Source: Escarpia spicata (Eukaryota; Annelida; Polychaeta; Sabellida; Siboglinidae). From it: 64,000 nt of DNA. The stretch covers positions 57,303,823 to 57,367,822 of the forward strand of contig OZ023214.1 of assembly GCA_963995525.1 (NCBI GenBank). Direction: 5' to 3'. The position numbers were made by a program, and so were the translations under genes. A model generated the notes under the pieces. The model ran no database searches and had not been told where the DNA came from. It worked only from the letters and a program-made list of their open reading frames with translations. This document shows, in pieces, positions 13,903 to 25,900 of the stretch; within the stretch, counting starts at the first letter, position 1, and every line of letters begins with the position of its first letter.

Positions 13903-16900
13903 GTATGTGATAGTTTTGGTTGTCGGCATTAGGATTTTGCAGTAATGGGTGTCCTCGTTAAATTGCATATTGTTAGAAATGCATGTGAATTAAAGTAAAG
14001 ACAATGTAAATTAAAAACATTTTATTGAAACTATTTGATGAGATCATGACTACAAAATTATGAAAAGCACAATACAACTACAGGTACAATCATTGTACTT
14101 GATGTGTATAATGTAATAATTTTAATATCACATACACATAAAATGCAAAGCAACAACAGAAACAAAAATTAGGAAGAGGTTGAAAAAATGTCAGGTACAT
14201 ATAACAAAACAAAGTTATTTTTATCACAATTCTTTGTTACAAAAAACAACTCTACACACGTGATATCAAATGCTAGTTATATGTTTACAACTCACAAAAT
14301 TAGTGACTAAACAATTATGTGTATTTAACAACAAATTTTTATATTTAATGCCCATAAAATGTAAACCAATGAGAACAAATTACTTAGGACGATGTTTAGT
14401 TGAACAAATTTAATATGTACATATCAAATAAAAATAACTATATTATGATTTTTTGTTAAAAAACATCAATAGGATATAAAATTCAAAAATGTTGTAGTAT
14501 GTGCAATGCTTGGTATGTTTACAACTCGCAAAAAATAGTGACTAGACTAGACAGGGTCATCGCCATGTGACTGAGAATTACATGTACAATCGCTAAATTG
14601 CTCCAGTTTACTCAGCTGTATGAAGAGTACCGGCTACAGACGGTGGATATTTTTGTATGAATAATCTTTGCATATTAATTTCAGTGTGGCTGAATTCTTC
14701 CCACATAAGTCAAGATGGTGTTTTCAATTTAACAGGTCTGCCAGGGAGTAAAGTTTAAAGCGCTTTGAGTAATCCCAAGGACTGGATACTACACCATATC
14801 AGAACTAAACTTACCCAAGTGTTGTTTAATTATCATGCAAAATGAAAATTAATGTAAATTATTTGTGAAAATATAAAACAGTGATAAAAAAGAATAATTT
14901 AGAAAAATTATACATGGCATGACAAGTATATAACAGTCCTCGTGATACATAGAGAATTTAAACAAGTAGAATGCTGCTGTCAGTGTATCAACAGATTGTT
15001 GTTGAAAAATGTGAAAAGGCTTTCAATACCATTACTTCATCACAAACTTGTGTTGTACATAACAAGTGCCTGGTGTATGTTGCAAGAACTCAGCTGGCTG
15101 CCACTGACTATCAGCAACACAAAGACAATGAAACCCTACCACTGTAACAATTCTGGATAATTAATGTATTTTTTCATGTACACTGCTAAAAGTTATAGTT
15201 GAATTGAATACAAATACCTTGTATTATTGACTTTTGATAAATGTGTCATCACATATAAAAATATCATACATGTCAGAGCCATGCTAATTGTCACTTTGTC
15301 TCCGGTATAGGTAGATGCAGACGTACAGCAAAAAGTCAGGAAGCTTGTATGCAGTACCATCAAAGACAGCGAAAACATACAGTGACGTCATCGATATCTA
15401 AACCGATGCAGTTCACCGAAGAATGCTCGACACTGAACCTGCCTGACAGCATCGAAAGTTGTTGCCATATCTGCAGACCCTGGCACCCACCGTTCCATCA
15501 CCAACTGCAGAGCTAGTCAAGCGTCACCACATTCTTATGTCGAGCAACCTGCAGTCTACATTGGTTTCCAGTCAGTCGAGCTAACTGACTGACCTAGAAG
15601 CCAGCGTACACCCCATCAGCACTGGGGAATCTGTCACGGATTCAACACGACACAATTGGGATCACTCAGTGGACATTCATATGACAAACTGTTAATATGC
15701 AGCATGTTGCATGGCTGTAGAATCTTGTCCGAGATCCTGGACAAATACAACTGCCCAGTATACCATATTAACTTGGAGAGCTAGTGGTACTAAGCACACT
15801 AGTTCAATTTCCTGTAAAAAAAAGCATATTTTCAGTAAACAAAACCAGGCATCATAGTAGTGTTGGGAGTAAATAACTATGGAGTGTTCATTGTCATAAT
15901 CAGTATATAATAATGTTTCATGTAGGACCTGCATCATTTCACAAGAAAAAAGGCAGCAAGAAATGTTCTGGGGAAGGGTGGCTTGATACAGTATGCAGAC
16001 ATTAGTGGAATATGCAATTTCTCAAAACGGTGAACAATTTTAACAATTTTTCTTTACTAGGTGTTCATTATCATTACATGAATTTAAAATTGTTCAATTT
16101 CATTACAGTGACGTCTGATCTTGGTCAATATTGTAGACTGATTTGAATTCTGTTAATCACTAAAGCATCAGTAAAGCGCATGTATATTTTTAGTTTTGTT
16201 TTCTGTATACAAATTCATGTCAGTATCTGCCATGTGTAACTACTATACATATTCATGTTTTACATTTTAAGCCTGAGGTTGAATGGTCAAGGTGAATGTT
16301 GGAAATGACAGAATGAGGTGTTATTGTGATGCTAACAATATATTTTCCTCGTCAAGTATTCAAAGGTTCATAATACGTGTCTACCTTCTTCAAGAATGAC
16401 TAATTTATTTTATAAACTTATTTCAGAGTCATCGCCATATGCTAAATACTGTTTAAAGGTGTATTAATATGTCTGTGTTGTGCATATAATATACAAGTGC
16501 AGAAGTCAATCTAGTTTTCCATGCCCAAGATGTTATTATTAAAATGTATATGAAAACAAATGTGGTATATTTAAATGTGCACATTAAAATTGTTTGATAA
16601 CTTATACGTGGTTGATTGTTATAAATTTGAAATTACCTGGATTGATCAAATGTGGGCCTGCCGCAGACTATGTATCCTCCCTGTGTCTGCCTGGCCCGGG
16701 TGACCGCCTCTAGCCTCTCCTCTGCCTCCTCTCATTTTCATTCATGGGTTGCAGTGTGGTCTCTAGCAATATCACAATTCAAGTTACATATATTATTATG
16801 TATTCATATATTGCTGTGGTGAGAGTATGCACGTATATTGGTAAATACATAAGAATAGCCGGCATATGTCAGTTGAAAGGTATCACAGGATACCAATTAA

Positions 16901-17850
16901 TGCATTACATACATTATAGCCAGGCATCAAGGACCACAATGGAGACAAGTGCGTGCTTTTCTTTTGTAATCCTTATATATGTTGTACTCTAGGTGTATTG
17001 ATATTTTATGTATTTACACGTTTACATTTTTATATTAAATAAAATCATCACCATCATGCAAATCAACAATATTCTGCAGTAATAGTATCAAAAATATGAG
17101 TCACCAAAAAAATGTTTTAATAATTACGATCACCAACATAATACTTCCGTGTTTGACGTTCTGTTGCACGAAGTTACGGATGCTCCCTGACTAACTTACT
17201 AAGTTACTTAGTTACTTGCACGATCAACAGGGGCCTGCTGCCAAAGCAATGTTACTTGTCATTTTGCACCCTCACGTCATCTACTCTCAACATGTATTGT
17301 CGGAATAACAGCTTATTAACAACAGCCTGCGTAACCAAATACAATACATATCAAATATTATGCTCGTTGTCACTCTCTGACTGAATCTCTGGCTGATGTG
17401 GTGACTGTCTTAGACTTGGACTTGTCAGCCTCGACATTGTCATTGACGACAGGCTCGAGTCGAGTGTAGACATTCGCAAGTTGCAATTCTCGTTGAATTA
17501 ATACACGGCTACGCGTTCTTTTTGCTAACTGCGATAGTGTAATACGTACCTTCGTACAACTACATTGGAATTATAATCTTCATCTAAAGCACGTGTGTGT
17601 TGTTACTGTTTTCGAATGCCTGGGATGCCGATCTCGCGTAAACCACATGACCGAAGTGGCGCAGTAGGCAGACAGAGCAATTGGCTTTCGCCACCGATAC
17701 CCGCTGTAACGACAACTCTTATTTTGACGATTAAAAAACAAGTACGCATTTTTTTTTTAATTAAACCGACTGAGCGCACTATTTAAACTATTCACATATT
17801 ACACATCTGGACATAAAAGAACCGGATTGGCGATGGGAACTGTTTGCTTT
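13903..17850 (+). repeat. Diverged segmental duplication, copy A
   Basis: Collinear with 35499-43870. Shared landmarks include the start TATGTGATAGTTTTG, the CAGCTGTATGAAGAGTACC region, the ATCACATATAAAAATATC region, the CTGACTGAATCTCTGGCTG region and the end near GGCGATGG/GGTGATGG. Copy A lacks the insertions present in copy B (hAT element, amplified 43-bp unit, 53-bp array plus LINE), so it serves as an empty-site reference. No long coding frame is conserved between the copies. Confidence 0.85.
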
Positions 17851-18176
17851 CTCACTGTTGACCATCTCTGAGAATTCAGCAACCTGGGTAGGCGTAATAT
17901 GAAGATATTGATCTAGATCATCTTTGAACATGTCGATCAGTACAACATAATTATTATGTTTAACATATTGACTGCGTTCCAGCACCACTTAGCTTAGTCA
18001 CCCATTAATTGTCAGATAATTGTCACCCTACCACTTACAGGCACAAAAGGTTTTTCTTAGCCTAAATTAATTTGACTAAAAAAACCAAGGGGGACAAGGC
18101 CCAAAACATGTTGTGCAGGCCCTGCCCTAAATCCGGCACTGGTTGAATTTACTTGACTACTGAAAATAGTATTACA
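17851..18176. other. Non-coding
   Basis: AT-rich, no supported feature. A GGACAAGGCCCAAAACATG-type stretch near 18090 looks like interspersed-repeat sequence but is not identified. Confidence 0.4.
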
Positions 18177-18665
18177 TTATAAAAATTTATTAAATATTTT
18201 TGTTTGAGTCTCAAATTGTAGGTTACAATGCACATAAAGACAGGTCAAATATTTGCATAAAATGTGACAGTAATAATCTAAACTCGTTTGCCAATTGTTG
18301 TTTTCCCGGATGGCTTTCGTTCTGAAACGGGAACGTAACATTCGCGTGGACATTTGGCACAGGACCGAGGGAACGCATATATTTTGAACATCGGCGGCAG
18401 CGCGAGACGTGGTTATTGTGACATGTAACATCAAACATTTAGCCGGCTTTTGTCCACTATACACATTTGGAACCCACTGTGGGATTCTAAAAAGCACTGC
18501 TGATTGTGCATACGACAGCCTAACGCGTTTGCTGCCATTTGCAGTATCTCTGTAAGCAATGGAATAATCTATTATCGCCCTTCCAAGTTCGAGGAATTGT
18601 CTATCTGGCACTTGAATACTTTCATTTTCAGCCCAACAATCGGTTTCCAAATCGTTACCGGCCAC
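18177..18665 (-). pseudogene. Broken or multi-exon hypothetical frame
   Basis: The minus strand is open for 162 codons from ATG 18665. The first half (AGNDLETDCWAENESIQVPD..., RAIIDYSIAYRDTANGSKR) and the PQWVPNVYSGQKPAKC stretch look coding in frame 1. From about 18438 a second frame looks better (DVTCHNNHVSRCRRCSKYMR, then VTFPFQNESHPGKQQ), with a CxxC-rich pattern. This suggests a frameshift or unrecognised intron in an old gene or transposon protein. GC content is above the surroundings. Family not recognised. Confidence 0.35.
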
Positions 18666-19299
18666 TTCTAAGATGGATCAGTAATTTTATCAATCGTTCC
18701 TGTTAAATCACAGCTACGGGACATGTTTAGAATATGAAAGATTATCATGTAATTCCAGTATTTAATTTTTTTTCTATGAAAGTAACTTATCTACTTTTAA
18801 AAAGCTATGTATTTTTTTATTTATAAAATATGTACCAATTGCATATGTTTTTTTGCCTGAAATAAATATATTCGTACAGTATGGCAGTAATTTAATGTGC
18901 ACAGTATATATTTTTGTTAATAAAATTTAATGTTGCAAAAATTAGTCTGACTGAGATCGTCCATATGTTAAATACAAATTTAATCAACATGTCCCATACA
19001 CTATATATCACTGTCCTCAACTCCATATAATTTTGTTCACATAATATGCAATTTTAAGATAAAACAGTAAAAGATTAACATTTCATATGTTTATTATTCC
19101 GCTGGCCAGACGTGGCAACTGGTAATTGTGCAAAGGCAGAATTTATCGAATAACATATCAAATGACAAAGTGACATATATGGTAGCAAGCATGATGAAAT
19201 AAATAACTATTGACTTGTTGTTCATGTTATACATGCACTTTCTTAAAAACAATTAGAATGGTAGTTTAATTCAGAATCTAGATATATATATATATATAG

Positions 19300-20774
19300 G
19301 TAAGTTCACGAGTTGGCAAACCAATGTGTGACATTGTAGTGAAAAATTCAAACTGATATGTTGAAGGCAATTTCTCATACAAACACATGCATACTGCAAT
19401 ATAGCTATTAAAAGAAGCCTTGGCCATTACGTTGTCGCTTGATCAGAAAAAGTATGAAAATATTCAAGACCGAGATACTTTTTAAATATTATTATCGTAC
19501 TTGTCTTGTGATAGTAGTATGCTAGTAATCTTGTGAGGCAAGTACATATTTAAGGAACTAATAACACATGTAATAGGCCAACTAATGCAGTGATGAACTT
19601 TTCCATATATGACAAAAATGGAACAGGAGCATTACAGTACACAAAGGTTGTGCGTGTAACATGGACAAAAACATTATGCAAACAATGTATTGCATCATAG
19701 TAACATCACTACATCAGCTACAACTTCTCCCAAAGGTAGAATTATATATCTTAGTACTTATTACAAAGTCCCAATAACTTTGGCTTCAAGAAAAAATATA
19801 TTGAGTGATTGTGTTGTGGGTGTAACCATGGACACCAAATATCACTGGTGTCCATTAGATGATGTACCAGGCAGAAACAACAGGTGGTGATATTTCCATC
19901 AAAGTCACCAGATTGCTAGCTACCAATAAGGTCAACATAATCACAAATACAGGTTCACTTAGAAATCTTCCAAATTAATATGATATGTGTATTAATGGTT
20001 CACGTGTAACAAGGTTGCGCTGGTAACAACTGAAGACACCAAACTTACCCTCACTGTACATTGCTTGCTGTTTCTGAAAAGAGGCCAATGACATCATGAC
20101 ACAGTGCTATCTGCCAGTCTCTGCACACTAGATACACATTATCTTGAAAGATGACAGTGTTGCAGCTGCCAGGAGTGGTGCATGGGTGCCTACATGTGTA
20201 ACATCTGAAGACATGATAAATACAAAAACTCCTTATGACGTGTTTGTACGTTTTAAATGCAGTGTTGTTAAATTCACTGCTAATATAACAAATTATATAT
20301 GATGTTCTTTCTGTGTGATAAGTGTAAAGCAAGTGGTATCCTAAAATATGGATATAGGTATGTGGTTGAAAGTGTAACCAATGTGGACACTACATGTTAC
20401 ACGTGCAACCACAAGTTTGCAGCCCCCTATCAGTGCTACACATGGTATCCCATCAATTTGTTTTGTTGAATCCAAGTAATACACACACATTGAACTATTC
20501 CATCAAATAGAATGCATGATGTTTCCTTCACAGCTTGGCACTAAAAACACATTTACCCTGTTTCCATATCACAAATTAGGCTTGCAAAAACAGCCTTCTG
20601 TGATGATACATGTGCACTTACAAATAAACGGTTGCTACATCAAGGCTACTTTGATGTCTAATATATTTACCATGTATCATTTGGTGTGAAATGCTTGCCA
20701 TTGTTTGCAGCAATTATTGTAAACAATGTACATGAAATCAACAAGCTAAAAGGTTTGGGAACTCGTGAACTTAC
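19300..20774. mobile_element. Candidate non-autonomous DNA transposon with terminal inverted repeats
   Basis: Ends are inverted copies starting GTAAGTTCACGAGTT and continuing to CAAACC, about 24 bp with two or three mismatches. The flanking 8 bp, ATATATAG and ACATATAG, agree at 7 of 8 positions and may be a target-site duplication, though they sit in TA-rich DNA. Inside, motifs of the form GTGTAAC-n-GGACAC recur at least four times in both orientations. No transposase frame. Confidence 0.6.
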
Positions 20775-20815
20775 ACATATAGTAGATGTAACTGCATGTA
20801 TCCTTTACATATTAA

Positions 20816-21454
20816 GGTAGCTGCACCGGGTATCGTGTCAGTTGGTTTCATTATTTTTTTCTTCGTAGAACATTAGTAGCTGTCAGTATGAACATGTGTA
20901 CAAGCAGCTGGTGACACCCTTATAATTCTAACAACCAGGAAGTATTACTTAATGTAACTTTTTATAAAAACTACAATACTTACAAAGCCATAACTTGGCA
21001 TATGAACTCGACTTGTGTTTATCCAAAATTGCATGGGATGGTTTTATGTTTGATGAAGGGGATCGTGCCAAAAATGCAGCACGGATTTTTGCTGTCTTTC
21101 AACATTGTAGCAAAATGTTTATGAAGCAGTATCAAACTTAATATACATTTGTTTACCAAAAAACCTGTTTGAATGTCAATAACATGTTTGTTCTTACAAC
21201 GATAAATTTTTTTCTTTTGGGTAGTTTCTCAGAATGAAATAAAATGCAATTTTAAGGTGATTTTTGACATATTTTCTAATTGTCTTTAAACACATTTAAA
21301 TATCTCTAAACAACATAAAAAATCAATTCTTTTTGGTCTTGAGTATTGTTTAGTATCTGAGGCAAACTCGGAGAAAAAATGGTTAGCTTATCTTCAAAAC
21401 TTATATTAGAAATGATTAATTCAAAAGAAGCATATAATAGCTGGTGCAGCCACC
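20816..21454. mobile_element. piggyBac-type MITE (TTAA target)
   Basis: Inverted termini GGTAGCTGCACC and GGTGCAGCCACC are flanked on both sides by TTAA (20812-20815 and 21455-21458). TTAA duplication with short inverted repeats is the signature of piggyBac-family elements. 639 bp, no coding frame, so non-autonomous. Confidence 0.75.
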
Positions 21455-21715
21455 TTAAGCATAAGAGATACAACTAATTAACAGAATGAAGCATTTCCAT
21501 ACTGTAAACACAATAATTTGGAGCATTAAATGACTAAAATGAGAACAGCTAATTAACATGGCTATCTGCCAGCCATTGTTGGAAGTCCTTGATAACTGAT
21601 ATTGGAGAATAATGTTTTTAATTGTAAAATACTGGTAATATCTTCTGGACATGTTTTACTATATTATTAAAAGTTTTCACATTATATTTCACATCCTGAC
21701 TATGAACACTTCACT

Positions 21716-21955
21716 ATTTGTTTCTGACAACTATTTGTACGTCTCTGCATGCTTTGTTTCTGACAACTATTTGTACGTCTCTGCATGCTTTGTTTCTGAC
21801 AACTATTTGTACGTCTCTGCATGCTTTGTTTCTGACAACTATTTGTACGTCTCTGCACGCTTCGTTTCTGACAACTATTTGTACGTCTCTGCACGCTTCG
21901 TTTCTGACAACTATTTGTACGTCTCTGCACGCTTCGTTTCTGACAACTATTTACC
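21716..21955 (+). repeat. 36-bp minisatellite, about 7 copies
   Basis: Unit of 36 bp reading SDNYLYVSA(C/R)FV in the plus frame. The length is a multiple of three, so a frame of 136 codons stays open. A C-to-R type variant splits the array into a left and a right half. No splice-flanked context supports translation. Confidence 0.9.
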
Positions 21956-22023
21956 AGTATATGTGAACTCATCGTTATGTCAAACATTCCAGCACATTAA
22001 CCGTGCATCACAGACCAATGAAT

Positions 22024-22305
22024 TTAAATGTATGATAAATTGGGTTGGGCACAACATATAAATGTATGGTAAATTGGGTTGGGCACAACATACAAATGTA
22101 TGGTAAATTGGGTTGGGTACAACATACAAATGTATGGTAAATTGGGTTGGGCACAACATACAAATGTATGGTAAATTGGGTTGGGCACAACATACAAATG
22201 TATGGTAAATTGGGTTGGGCACAACATACAAATGTATGGTAAATTGGGTTGGGCACAACATACAAATGTATGGTAAATTGGGTTGGGCACAACATACAAA
22301 TGCAA
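22024..22305 (+). repeat. 34-bp minisatellite, about 8 copies
   Basis: Near-identical units containing GGTAAATTGGGTTGGGCACA. Open frames on the minus strand are by-products of a unit without stops. It lies 60 bp after the 36-bp array. Confidence 0.92.
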
Positions 22306-22519
22306 CACAGTCAGCATTACAGTGAATTGGAGTATCACTTTCTAAAATATCACACAAATCTTCCTTGCTGCTATAAATTGTTCAAGTAGATGAACTTGAT
22401 AATAATTATCAATGGATGATGAAGGCACTAGGGAACAACAGTTCTCAAATCTGTGAATTATAATAGTATACAATTATAAGTGATAAATGATGCCTACATC
22501 TAGGAGCATTGTGGGGGAT

Positions 22520-22690
22520 ACAACTCACTGAGCCAACCATCTTGGTGAGTTTCTTCCCTCTGGTAAACACTTAGAAGCGGCAAGACCAGAGCCACAAGGC
22601 TTAAGAAGAGCTTTCACCTGTAGGCTGTGAGAGACTTGAAAAGAGAGTTCTTCCTTGTGCCAGAACTCTGTCTTTTGCCAGTTCCGTTCT
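22520..22690 (+). mobile_element. Possible LINE 3' coding remnant
   Basis: A translated stretch with FLPSGKHLEAARPEPQGLRR resembles the C-terminal FLPSGRRYR...RTARxxNSF pattern of CR1/Rex-like retrotransposons. Short and degenerate. Confidence 0.3.
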
Positions 22691-22833
22691 TATGTTGCCA
22701 TGCTCATCATATATTGGCTACGGGGATTTGAAATTGGTGAAAAATATCCCCCTGGTACTGCCAGTGACCCATGAGAATAACAATGTCATGATAGCGAGGT
22801 GGACAATGTATGTTTATCTGCATCCAGGCCATC

Positions 22834-22967
22834 ATGGTGCCAAAGCAACGACTGGACAAGCTGAGTTGGCAGTGGGCTGAGGCGGTGGAGCCTGACGAGG
22901 TGCAGTGGAAACATGTTGAGTTGGCCTACAGAGTCAGTCTCAAGCCATGTAAACCAAGCACTTGCAG
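22834..22967 (+). CDS. USP48: USP48 exon 1 (coding part)
   Basis: ATG in context gccatcATGG. 44 codons plus 2 nt, ending TGCAG|gtgaga. Contains [13 protein letters not shown] and [13 protein letters not shown], matching the conserved USP48 N-terminus (tryptophan-rich WRWAE...EEV...AYRIWLEPC). An acceptor-like catccag lies 5 bp before the ATG, so an upstream 5' UTR exon is possible. Confidence 0.88.
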
Positions 22968-25900
22968 GTGAGACTCCTTACGACCTTCACTAGATCCTCT
23001 CAGTGTGTCACCAAGTTCACTTATTTAAAGTTTATATTAAACTCTCAAGGATCAATCAATGTTTAGTTTTTTAGACTTCATACAATTTCGTTTTGAGTAA
23101 AAATCAAATGAAATGTTGGTTTGCATACTCTAAGTTAGACATTTTTAGTATTAAAATAAACTAAACAAATGTGTTTTGTTCTTTATTGGCAATGTCTGTA
23201 AAGTGCTAATGTTATCAACATGGATAACTGACTGAGCAGTAAGCTTTAAATAAAATAAATTAAATGACACCATTGGCTATATAACCAAATATTTCGCATT
23301 ACCTGAGTCGATACCATATTTTATGTAACCATCAACCAACTTTTTGGAATACCTTATACTTTTGTATGTAAATATAACAGCATCTTGAATATAACACGAT
23401 TGTAGAGAGCAGCTGAGCAGTTGAGAAGATTAATTGTGCTAATTGTTAACTGGATGAGACGTCGGAGTGATGGTGTTGTCAGGCGGAACTGCAAAGGCAA
23501 TCCGTTCTGTCTACTTGGTCTGGGGGAGAGGGACTGGCTGTGTGAGATAGACGACAGCAACTGGCATGACATTGACGACCCAGAGATAGAGAGAAGAAAG
23601 AAGGTATAACCTGTGTTCATAAAACATGTGTATTGTACTATTGTTGTTAGATGAATGTTGTATGCTACAACCACTTCCACAACGAGGACCAGTGACTTCA
23701 TTACAGTAGATCAATGTTGTATGCTACAACCACTTCCACAACAAGGACCAGTGACTTCATTACAGTAGATCAATGTTGTATGCTACAACCACTTCCACAA
23801 CAAGGACCAGTGACTTCATTACAGTAGATCGATGTTGTATGCTACAACCACTTCCACAACAAGGACCAGTGACTTCATTACAGTAGATCGATGTTGTATG
23901 CTACAACCACTTCCACAACAAGGACCAGTGACTTCATTACAGTAGATCAATGTTGTATGCTACAACCACTTCCACAACAAGGACCAGTGACTTCATTACA
24001 GTAGATCAATGTTGTATGCTACAACCACTTCCACAACAAGGACCAGTGACTTCATTACAGTAGATCAATGTTGTATGCTACAACCACTTCCACAACAAGG
24101 ACCAGTGACTTCATTACAGTAGATCGATGTTGTATGCTACAACCACTTCCACAACAAGGACCAGTGACTTCATTACAGTAGATCGATGTTGTATGCTACA
24201 ACCACTTCCACAACAAGGACCAGTGACTTCATTACAGTAGATCGATGTTGTATGCTACAACCACTTCCACAACAAGGACCAGTGACTTCATTACAGTAGA
24301 TCGATGTTGTATGCTACAACCACTTCCACAACAAGGACCAGTGACTTCATTACAGTAGATCGATGTTGTATGCTACAACCACTTCCACAACAAGGACCAG
24401 TGACTTCATTACAGTAGATCGATGTTGTATGCTACAACCACTTCCACAACAAGGACCAGTGACTTCATTACAGTAGATCAATGTTGTATGCTACAACCAC
24501 TTCCACAACAAGGACCAGTGACTTCATTACAGTAGATCGATGTTGTATGCTACAACCACTTCCACAACAAGGACCAGTGACTTCATTACAGTAGATCGAT
24601 GTTGTATGCTACAACCACTTCCACAACAAGGACCAGTGACTTCATTACAGTAGATCAATGTTGTATGCTACAACCACTTCCACAACGAGGACCAGTGACT
24701 TCATTACAGTAGATCAATGTTGTATGCTACAACCACTTCCACAACGAGGACCAGTGACTTCATTACAGTAGATCAATGTTGTATGCTACAACCACTTCCA
24801 CAACGAGGACCAGTGACTTCATTACAGTAGATCAATGTTGTATGCTACAACCACTTCCACAACAAGGACCAGTGACTTCATTACAGTAGATCAATGTTTT
24901 ATGCTACAACCACTTCCACAACAAGGACCAGTGACTTCATTACAGTAGATCAATGTTGTATGCTACAACCACTTCCACAACAAGGACCAGTGACTTCATT
25001 ACAGTAGATCAATGTTGTATGCTACAACCACTTCCACAACAAGGACCAGTGACTTCATTACAGGAGATCAATGTTGTATGCTACAACCACTTCCACAACA
25101 AGGACCAGTGACTTCATTACAGTAGATCAATGTTGTATGCTACAACCACTTCCACAACAAGGACCAGTGACTTCATTACAGTAGATCAATGTTGTATGCT
25201 ACAACCACTTCCACAACAAGGACCAGTGACTTCATTACAGTAGATCGATGTTGTATGCTACAACCACTTCCACAACAAGGACCAGTGACTTCATTACAGT
25301 AGATCGATGTTGTATGCTACAACCACTTCCACAACAAGGACCAGTGACTTCATGACAGTAGATCAATGTTGTATGCTACAACCACTTAAACAACGAGGAC
25401 CAGTGACTTCATTACAGTAGATCGATGTTGTATGCTACAACCACTTCCACAACGAGGACCAGTGACTTCATTACAGTAGATCGATGTTGTATGCTACAAC
25501 CACTTCCACAATGAGGACCAGTGACTTCATTACAGTAGATCGATGTTGTATGCTACAACCACTTCCACAACGAGGACCAATGACATCATTACAGTAGATC
25601 GATGTTGTATGCTACAACCACTTCCACAACGAGGACCAGTGACTTCATTACAGTAGATCAATGTTGTATGCTACAACCACTTAAACAACGAGGACCAGTG
25701 ACTTCATTACAGTAGATCAATGTTGTATGCTACAACCACTTCCACAACGAGGACCAGTGACATCATTACAGTAGATCGATGTTGTATGCTACAACCACTT
25801 CCACAACGAGGACCAGTGACTTCATTACAGTAGATCAATGTTGTATGCTACAACCACTTAAACAACGAGGACCAGTGACTTCATTACAGTAGATCAATGT

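Noticed and set aside
14942..15160. 72-codon plus frame in segmental copy A
   Set aside because: Not conserved as an open frame in copy B, so no evidence of coding.
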